Shown in pieces: positions 15,675 to 21,721 of a stretch of 64,000 bases of DNA. Source of the DNA: Aphodosoma sp045631465 (GTDB lineage: Bacteria > Bacteroidota > Bacteroidia > Bacteroidales > Paludibacteraceae); NCBI GenBank assembly GCA_045631465.1, contig JAZQUV010000030.1:1-64000 (forward strand). Reading direction: 5' to 3'. How positions within the stretch are numbered: the stretch's first letter is position 1; each line of letters opens with the position of its first letter. The notes beneath the pieces were generated by a model that was not told the origin of the DNA, did not search any database, and was given only the letters and a program-made list of their open reading frames with translations. The position numbers and the translations under genes are program-made.

Positions 15675-17693
15675 TTATTTCAATGCATTTTTAATAATTG
15701 AGTCGTCTTCTACGATGTTAGGGATTGTAACAACCAAGTTTGGTGTACGTTCCATTTCGCGTTTGATTGCAAACATAGCTCCTTCGTTGCGAGCCCAGCT
15801 GCGACGAGCGATACCGTTGTTCACGTCCCAAAGCAACATTGATTTCAAACGACGTTCTGAGTCAGCCGAGCCATCAATCATCATACCGAAACCACCGTTG
15901 ATCACTTCGCCCCAACCTACACCGCCACCATTGTGAATAGATACCCAAGTAGCGCCACGGAATGCGTCGCCGATGCAGTTATGCACTGCCATGTCGGCTG
16001 TAAACGATGAACCATCGTAGATGTTAGAAGTTTCGCGGAATGGCGAGTCAGTACCCGACACGTCGTGGTGGTCGCGACCAAGAACTACTGGAGCCGACAA
16101 TTCGCCCGAAGCAATTGCATCGTTGAATGCTTTTGCTATCTTAGCACGACCTTCCGCGTCAGCATAGAGGATACGAGCTTGTGAACCAACCACCAATTTG
16201 TTCTTTTGTGCCTCTTTAATCCAGTGGATATTGTCTTCCAACTGACCACGAATCTCTTCTGGTGCTGTGCGAAGGATTTCTTCTTGCACCTCAGTTGCAA
16301 TGCGGTCGGTGATAGCCAAATCTTTAGGGTCGCAGCTTGTACATACCCAACGGAATGGACCGAAGCCGTAGTCAAAGAACATAGGACCCATGATGTCTTG
16401 CACGTATGATGGATAACGGAAACGACCATTTTCGCCCATTACGTCAGCGCCAGCGCGCGATGCTTCAAGCAAGAATGCATTACCATAGTCGAAGAAATAC
16501 ATATCGTTAGCAGTCAATTTGTTGATAGCTGCTGCATGACGACGGAGCGACTCCTGCACTGCTTCTTTGAATTTCTCTGGCTCTTCTGCCATCATGCGGT
16601 TGCTCTCTTCGTATGAATAACCTACTGGATAGTAACCACCTGCCCATGGGTTGTGCAATGATGTTTGGTCAGAACCAAGATTAACTTTAATATTGTCTGC
16701 TGCCAAGCGTTCCCACAAGTCAACCACGTTGCCTTGATAAGCCAACGACACAGCCTCTTTGTTTTTAGATGCCTCAAGCATACGAGGAATCAATTGGTCC
16801 AAGTCAGTATAAACTTCATCCACCCAACCTTGTGAGTGACGAACATGCACTGCTTTAGGGTTAACCTCTGCAATTACAGCCACTACGCCCGAAATCACAC
16901 CAGCTTTTGGTTGAGCTCCCGACATACCGCCAAGACCGGCAGAAATAAATATTTGACCAGGAATTTCTTTAGCCAAACCTTTTTGGATTTGTTTGCGAGC
17001 AGCGTTCAACACAGTGATTGTTGTACCATGCACGATACCTTGTGGACCGATATACATATACGAACCAGCAGTCATCTGACCATATTGGCTCACGCCGAGA
17101 GCATTGAATTTCTCCCAGTGGTCTGGTTTCGAATAGTTAGGAATCACCATACCATTAGTCACCACCACGCGTGGAGCATCTTTGTGCGATGGGAACAATC
17201 CCATTGGGTGACCTGAATACATAACCAATGTTTGCTCGTCAGTCATCTCGCAGAGATACTTCATAGTCAAACGATATTGTGCCCAGTTTTGGAACACAGC
17301 GCCGTTACCACCGTATGTAATCAATTCGTGTGGGTGTTGAGCCACAGCATAGTCCAAGTTATTATTAATCATCAACATGATAGCCGCTGCTTGTTTCGAG
17401 CGAGCAGGATAATCGTTGATGTTGCGAGCCTTCATCTCATAGTCAGGGCGCAAACGATACATATAAATACGACCGTATGTTCTCAACTCCTCTGCAAATT
17501 CAGGAGCCAATTCAGCATGATGTTTTTTAGGGAAATAGCGCAACGCATTACGCAATGCCAACTCCTTCTCCTCTGCTGTCAAAATCTCTTTACGCTTTGG
17601 AGCATGGTTAATCTCTGGCTCATAAGCCTTTGGTTGAGGCAACACGTCAGGAATACCTGCCGCAATGTCTTTTCTAAATTCTTCAAGTGTCAT
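15675..17693 (-). CDS. hutU: Urocanate hydratase
   Basis: A 672-residue enzyme that hydrates urocanate to 4-imidazolone-5-propionate, using tightly bound NAD+. Motifs include MYSGHPMGLFPS, GLGGMSGAQPKAG (nucleotide-binding glycines), GSDQTSLHNPWAGGYYPVG, and FRWVCTSCDPKDL with the conserved cysteine. It is longer than the roughly 555-residue proteobacterial enzymes; the extra length is at the N-terminus and within the C-terminal half, as in other Bacteroidetes. A CAAAGATA (17745-17752), i.e. a TATCTTTG box on the minus strand, lies 52 bp upstream. Confidence 0.97.
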   Translation of the reverse strand: MTLEEFRKDIAAGIPDVLPQPKAYEPEINHAPKRKEILTAEEKELALRNALRYFPKKHHAELAPEFAEELRTYGRIYMYRLRPDYEMKARNINDYPARSKQAAAIMLMINNNLDYAVAQHPHELITYGGNGAVFQNWAQYRLTMKYLCEMTDEQTLVMYSGHPMGLFPSHKDAPRVVVTNGMVIPNYSKPDHWEKFNALGVSQYGQMTAGSYMYIGPQGIVHGTTITVLNAARKQIQKGLAKEIPGQIFISAGLGGMSGAQPKAGVISGVVAVIAEVNPKAVHVRHSQGWVDEVYTDLDQLIPRMLEASKNKEAVSLAYQGNVVDLWERLAADNIKVNLGSDQTSLHNPWAGGYYPVGYSYEESNRMMAEEPEKFKEAVQESLRRHAAAINKLTANDMYFFDYGNAFLLEASRAGADVMGENGRFRYPSYVQDIMGPMFFDYGFGPFRWVCTSCDPKDLAITDRIATEVQEEILRTAPEEIRGQLEDNIHWIKEAQKNKLVVGSQARILYADAEGRAKIAKAFNDAIASGELSAPVVLGRDHHDVSGTDSPFRETSNIYDGSSFTADMAVHNCIGDAFRGATWVSIHNGGGVGWGEVINGGFGMMIDGSADSERRLKSMLLWDVNNGIARRSWARNEGAMFAIKREMERTPNLVVTIPNIVEDDSIIKNALK

Positions 17694-17744
17694 AAGATAT
17701 AAGATTTTTAGTTATTGTTTTTACACTTCAATCATAACAACTCG

Positions 17745-17752
17745 CAAAGATA
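17745..17752 (-). promoter_or_regulatory. -7 box of hutU-hutH
   Basis: TATCTTTG on the minus strand followed by GCGAG; start expected near 17738, a leader of about 45 nt. Confidence 0.65.
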
Positions 17753-17842
17753 CATATTTTTCTCCAATTTCACAATATTTTTCCACAAAAAAAAACACAC
17801 GTCCAAGAACCTATTTTTTCACTCTTATTTACAGCAATCTTC

Positions 17843-17910
17843 AACATACTATAAATATACTATAAATATAGGATAAATATACTATAAACATACTATAAAT
17901 ATACTATAAC
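17843..17910. repeat. 12-bp period AT repeat (ACTATAAATATA), copy 1
   Basis: Five to six imperfect units of ACTATAAATATA, ACTATAAACATA and GGATAAATATA. It lies in the 307-bp interval between hutU and the Omp28 lipoprotein gene, 50 bp upstream of the latter's -7 box. A second tract with an identical first 18 bases is at 41054-41119. Confidence 0.9.
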
Positions 17911-17962
17911 CCTATTTTCTCCCAAACACAAAACACTATTTTAGTAATTCACTTTTTTTTTG

Positions 17963-17970
17963 TAACTTTG
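17963..17970 (+). promoter_or_regulatory. -7 box of the Omp28-like lipoprotein gene
   Basis: TAACTTTG followed by CAGCC; the start codon at 18001 is about 24 nt after the expected transcription start. Confidence 0.65.
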
Positions 17971-18000
17971 CAGCCTAATTCTAACAACTTCAAATCATTT

Positions 18001-19692
18001 ATGAAAACTACTCAATTCAAACACTTTATGTTGCTCATCGCAGCAAGCATAATGCTCATTCTATCATCTTGCACCCCAGATCCAGTAAACCCTTGGGAAG
18101 GCAACGACAACACAAACACAAATTCTACTAAACTCATTGGCTATTGTGGCAACAACATCGACGTCAACATCGCTGCTGGCCAAATGGCGCGCCTCGGTGG
18201 TGGCACCACTCTCCCTAAAGCTGTATTCGGCGACTCTAAATACATCGTTGGCGCGCGCGTCTACATCGGCGCAGCTGCTACCGACACAAAAATCTTCATC
18301 TCTGCCGACCTCCAAACCAACCTCTACGAACAACCTTTCGAAGTCGTTCCTAACGCTTGGAACTATGTCAAATTCACCACTCCTTTCGAACTCAACGACT
18401 CTCTCGCTGGTGTCTACATCGGCTACATTGGCATGTCCGATGGCGCTATGCTCGGCATGGAAAGTGGCGAATTCCAACTCAACTCTAAAGGCATGGGTAT
18501 GGACATCTACTACGATAGCACCGAAGACGACAAATGGCAATTCTTCACCAAAGTAGGAGGCTATGGCTACAAAGGCAAACTTGGCATCCAAGCTGTTGTT
18601 GCAGGTGGTGACTATAGCCAAGAGGCTCAAACCGACATCAAAATCGCAAACATCAAAGTCAGCGAAAAACTCCCTATCAACGCTCAAAACAACGTGAAAT
18701 TCAACATATTCAACTATGGTGTGCGCACCATCAACCAAGTACTCGTTGAATACACCTACAACGGACAAACCAACAACCTCTACCTCAACAACCTCGACTT
18801 GTGGAATGGTATGGGATACACAGTCAATATCACCGACCTCAAAACGCCAGCTACCGAAGGCAACTACCCTCTTAATATAAAAGTATCTGCTCGCGAAATG
18901 GCCGACGAAATCATCGACGACAACACATACACCATCAACCAAGAAATCTATGCAAGCGGCTACCAACGCAAAGTCCTCATCGAAAAATTCACAGGCCAAT
19001 CTTGCTCTGCATGCCCTAATGGTGCCGAAATCGTCAAAGCCACTCGCGCTGCATTCGAAGGCCGCTCTATCGAAGTCGCTCACCACGAAGGCTTTGGCGC
19101 CGATGCTTTCACTATCGACGAAAGTAAAGAATACGCCAACTTCTTCTACTCTCAACCAAAATTCTCTCCTGCTATTATGATCGACCGCAATGTTGCCAAC
19201 TCCGAAAATCCTACTTCTGTTGTTGGTCGCGTCAACGACGATGCAACTCCACTCTTCACCGAGGCAGTCCTCGCCAAAGCGCTCGAATCTATAGCTCCGC
19301 TCAACATAAACATCGCTCACACCTACAACGAAGCCACACGCCTACTCGTAGTCACTGTCAGCGGCGAAGCAATCCAGGCTCTCCCTAATGCTCGCGTCAA
19401 TGTTTGGCTCACTCAATCTAACATCAAAGCATACCAACTCAAAGGTGGCGACAACTATTCTCACGACCATGCCATCCGCGCTACTCTCACTGGCACTTGG
19501 GGACAAGAACTCGTTCTCACTCCCGACAACAAATACGAAATGACTTTCCGCTACCAACTCCCTGAAAAAATCGGCGACTTCGACGTAGTCATCGACGACA
19601 TGGAAATCGTAGCTTTCATCGCCGACTACGACGCTACTAGCAGCTTCAACTGCCAAGTGCACAACGCCGAAGCCGTAGCCCTCAAAAAATAA
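18001..19692 (+). CDS. Omp28-family outer-membrane lipoprotein
   Basis: A 563-residue lipoprotein with lipobox LSSC (Cys24). The C-terminal half begins RKVLIEKFTGQSCSACPNGAE, a thioredoxin-like start with a CxxC pair near residue 336, and continues through VAHHEGFGADAFTIDES. This matches the Omp28 family known from Porphyromonas gingivalis. The N-terminal half (about 40-310) is a separate beta-rich region. Upstream codons to 17968 overlap the -7 box, so 18001 is the likely start. Codons are strongly C-ending, suggesting high expression. Its role is unknown; Omp28 itself has been proposed as an adhesin. Confidence 0.85.
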   Translation: MKTTQFKHFMLLIAASIMLILSSCTPDPVNPWEGNDNTNTNSTKLIGYCGNNIDVNIAAGQMARLGGGTTLPKAVFGDSKYIVGARVYIGAAATDTKIFISADLQTNLYEQPFEVVPNAWNYVKFTTPFELNDSLAGVYIGYIGMSDGAMLGMESGEFQLNSKGMGMDIYYDSTEDDKWQFFTKVGGYGYKGKLGIQAVVAGGDYSQEAQTDIKIANIKVSEKLPINAQNNVKFNIFNYGVRTINQVLVEYTYNGQTNNLYLNNLDLWNGMGYTVNITDLKTPATEGNYPLNIKVSAREMADEIIDDNTYTINQEIYASGYQRKVLIEKFTGQSCSACPNGAEIVKATRAAFEGRSIEVAHHEGFGADAFTIDESKEYANFFYSQPKFSPAIMIDRNVANSENPTSVVGRVNDDATPLFTEAVLAKALESIAPLNINIAHTYNEATRLLVVTVSGEAIQALPNARVNVWLTQSNIKAYQLKGGDNYSHDHAIRATLTGTWGQELVLTPDNKYEMTFRYQLPEKIGDFDVVIDDMEIVAFIADYDATSSFNCQVHNAEAVALKK

Positions 19693-19728
19693 TTCGTGCA
19701 AACTATTGCACAATTCAAATATTTATTA

Positions 19729-19804
19729 TAACTTTGCACTCTGAAATTTTGCGATAAACGAGAGCAAAAAAATAAGCCTTATTTTTTGCCGAGTGTAGCA
19801 AAAT
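19729..19804 (+). promoter_or_regulatory. rpsO promoter and leader with hairpin element B, copy 1
   Basis: TAACTTTG (19729-19736) is the -7 box. Ten bases later ATTTTGC (19746-19752) pairs with GCAAAAT (19798-19804), and inside it GCAAAAAAATAAG pairs with CTTATTTTTTGC. The 5' end of the rpsO transcript would thus be a long hairpin. The same arms with a different loop occur at 21652-21711 and twice near 61 kb. Confidence 0.65.
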
Positions 19805-19885
19805 TCTTTTTGAGAAACAAAAAAAAGTGCTTCACGGAGTGAAAGCTCTTAAGTAACTAATTATTAACCAATAAACATTATCTGT

Positions 19886-20155
19886 ATGTACTTAGACGCA
19901 GAAAAAAAACAAGAAATTTTTGGTAAATACGGTAAATCAACTACCGACACAGGTTCTCCTGAGTCTCAAATCGCGTTGTTCTCTTTCCGTATCTCACGTT
20001 TGACAGAACACCTTCAATCAAATCGTAAAGATTATAGCACTGAACGTGCTTTGCGTATGTTGGTAGGTAAACGTCGTCGTATGCTCGACTACTTGAAACA
20101 AGTTGACATCGAACGCTACCGTGCTATCGTTAAAGAATTGGGCCTCCGCCGTTAA
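19886..20155 (+). CDS. rpsO: 30S ribosomal protein S15
   Basis: An 89-residue protein with the S15 signature: GSPESQIALFSFRISRLTEHL and the basic KRRRMLDYLKQVDIERY. It binds the central domain of 16S rRNA early in small-subunit assembly. The leader is about 140 nt long and structured: hairpin element B, then a second small hairpin GCTTCAC / GTGAAAGC near 19831-19850. S15 autoregulates through leader RNAs in several phyla, so this leader could be a target, though that is only inference. Confidence 0.98.
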   Translation: MYLDAEKKQEIFGKYGKSTTDTGSPESQIALFSFRISRLTEHLQSNRKDYSTERALRMLVGKRRRMLDYLKQVDIERYRAIVKELGLRR

Positions 20156-20179
20156 TTCTACAAAGCACAAAAGAAATAA

Positions 20180-20210
20180 AAAGGACAATCCATCGGATTG
20201 TCCTTTTTTT
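20180..20210 (+). terminator. Terminator after rpsO
   Basis: Stem AAAGGACAATCC / GGATTGTCCTTT with loop ATC, followed by T residues. Confidence 0.92.
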
Positions 20211-20242
20211 TAGGCAATAATATAGATGTTGTCCCCAAAATA
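20211..20242. repeat. About 32-bp direct repeat, left copy
   Basis: TAGGCAATAATATAGATGTT and the following GTCCCCAAAATA recur at 20807-20837 with three or four differences. The two copies bracket the overlapping small genes at 20293-20777. Confidence 0.8.
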
Positions 20243-20257
20243 GTACTAAAAACAATA

Positions 20258-20289
20258 AAATCGCATAATCAAAAAAGATTATGCGATTT
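20258..20289. terminator. Hairpin downstream of the small-gene pair
   Basis: The 13-bp stem AAATCGCATAATC / GATTATGCGATTT has a six-A loop. On the minus strand it sits just after the stop codon of the 20293-20535 gene and is probably its terminator. Confidence 0.7.
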
Positions 20290-20292
20290 GTG

Positions 20293-20535
20293 TTATATAA
20301 TATTTCTCAAATTTGCTTTATATGGGTTATTTGTGTTTATGTATAATTTTTTAGAATAAATGTCTCTAATAACCCTTCTTACACATTCTGTAATAATGAA
20401 TTTTAAATCAAAATCTGTTAATCTAACTATATGTTTATTTTCAGTTAGTAATGGTGGAACTTTTAAGTCAAATTCTTCAAGTGCTAAAAATAGTTTGTGT
20501 GGTAACTTGTCTTCTGTTATATAATAGCGTTTCAT
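20293..20535 (-). CDS. Small hypothetical protein
   Basis: 80 residues, beginning MKRYYITEDKLPHKLFLALEEF, mixed alpha/beta in appearance, with no membrane segment and no family I recognise. Its ATG overlaps the stop codon of the preceding gene (ATGA), so the two are translationally coupled, which supports it being a real gene. A hairpin terminator follows directly. A two-gene toxin-antitoxin module would look like this, but no motif supports that. Confidence 0.55.
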   Translation of the reverse strand: MKRYYITEDKLPHKLFLALEEFDLKVPPLLTENKHIVRLTDFDLKFIITECVRRVIRDIYSKKLYINTNNPYKANLRNII

Positions 20536-20777
20536 TTCTTTCTACACATCTTTTTCAAATTATTTAAAATTTCATCTGCATCCACTCCATATTCCTCTAT
20601 CGACTTATTAACAGACACCACTTTCATTGGTTCTTTAGATTCATTCAATGGTAATTTAGAATTATATTCCACTACTTGCTTTTCAGTTAATTGCCCCATC
20701 ATATCCCAATATTCTTCTATTGGAAGGTTATTAATACGTTCAATATCTAAACTACCATCTTTCTTTAAAAATACCAT
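20532..20777 (-). CDS. Small hypothetical protein, coupled to the next gene
   Basis: 81 residues, acidic and hydrophilic (MVFLKKDGSLDIERINNLPIEEYWDMMG...). The C-terminal 30 residues (SIEEYGVDADEILNNLKKM) look helical. No family was recognised. Four bases overlap with the following gene. The pair lies between near-identical direct repeats in a degraded island downstream of rpsO. Confidence 0.55.
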   Translation of the reverse strand: MVFLKKDGSLDIERINNLPIEEYWDMMGQLTEKQVVEYNSKLPLNESKEPMKVVSVNKSIEEYGVDADEILNNLKKMCRKK

Positions 20778-20944
20778 AATTAATCTATTTTAATTCTATT
20801 TATAAATAGGCAATAATATAGTTGTTGACCCAAAATAATATAAAAAGAAGTGTCGACTTAGATTTGTCTACACTTTATTTTTATAAAGATTATCCATCCT
20901 TTCCATTAATGATAATACGGATTTAGTAGCACTTTCAGTAACAA
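20778..20944. other. Gene-free gap with the right copy of the 32-bp direct repeat
   Basis: The only structured item is TAGGCAATAATATAGTTGTT with following bases at 20807-20837, the partner of 20211-20242. No promoter or hairpin was recognised. Confidence 0.6.
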
Positions 20945-21133
20945 TTATTTACCATTCTCTATCCTCCTAAATGCATCTTCTGCCAAACTATATCCATTTG
21001 TCAAATACCAATCAACATCAATATAGTAATTGGAATACTTATTTTCTTTTAAAAGTTGGTTATCTTCATATTCACAACTTTCTACTTCAATTCTATGTCC
21101 AACTTCATTTATTAAATGTACTTTATTACTCAT
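20945..21133 (-). CDS. Small hypothetical protein
   Basis: 62 residues (MSNKVHLINEVGHRIEVESCEYEDNQLL...). It is hydrophilic, with an aromatic centre (YSNYYIDVDWYL). No recognised domain. It lies between the small-gene pair and the transposase fragment and could be a passenger or a decayed gene. A word similar to a mutated -7 box was not found. Confidence 0.4.
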   Translation of the reverse strand: MSNKVHLINEVGHRIEVESCEYEDNQLLKENKYSNYYIDVDWYLTNGYSLAEDAFRRIENGK

Positions 21134-21212
21134 ATCTTAAAACATTTTTATTGTTTATTATATTTGTAAATATACAATTAGTTCTTAAAAAAAACAACTA
21201 TCATACTATTAA

Positions 21213-21617
21213 TCAAGCAACCATTAAACCCACTTTAATATCATCCCATGTCTTAATAACCCCAATCGACATGGCAAACATATGCGCAAATCTCTCTGAT
21301 GCACTCATTCTTCTTGTATTCCAACGGAATACTGCTTCGTCAATGTATGACTGAAGATGTTCATCTAATACATCATGATAACATCCTACAATCATTCTAC
21401 GGAAATGACTCCAAAATCCTTCAATTGAATTGGTAAATATATCACCATTAGCATATTCTTGCGCTCCATGATTGACAATAGCATGAGTATAACCTAATTT
21501 GCTTAATCCATTATAAGCATTTAATTCGTCAGTTATCACTCTTGTACCTTTCAATATAAATTGCTCAATAATAGGTTGAAGTGTTGATTTATCTGTCTTT
21601 TCAACTACAAAAGTCAT
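21213..21617 (-). pseudogene. IS1595-family transposase, C-terminal fragment
   Basis: 134 residues match the catalytic C-terminal half of IS1595/ISXO2-type transposases: TLQPIIEQFILKGTRVITDELNAYNGL (with the second Asp), IVNHGAQEYANGDIFTNSIEGFWSHFRRMIVGCYH (with the Asn/Glu region), and YIDEAVFRWNTR. The N-terminal zinc-ribbon and first Asp, normally 130-180 residues, are missing. The break coincides with hairpin element B at 21652, suggesting deletion or recombination there. It is not expected to be active. Confidence 0.85.
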
Positions 21618-21651
21618 GAGCCGATAGGCGAATAATTACTCCCTTCGGTCG

Positions 21652-21711
21652 TGATTTTTGCTCCACTCGGCAATCTAAGCAAGCTTAATTGCTCTCGTTT
21701 ATCGCGAAAAT
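21652..21711 (-). repeat. Hairpin element B, copy 2
   Basis: On the minus strand it reads AATTTTCGCGATAAACGAGA, GCAA, a short loop, TTGCCGAGTG, GAGCAAAAATC. It shares ATAAACGAGAGCAA and TTGCCGAGTG exactly with the rpsO leader copy. It lies between the truncated transposase and the polA stop codon. Confidence 0.75.
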
Positions 21712-21721
21712 TGTGCATTGT

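Noticed and set aside
17843..17910. Possible CRISPR array
   Set aside because: Units are contiguous 12-mers without spacers and no cas gene is present.
18064..19320. 418-residue minus-strand frame
   Set aside because: Antisense to the Omp28 gene; the absence of stops follows from its biased codons.
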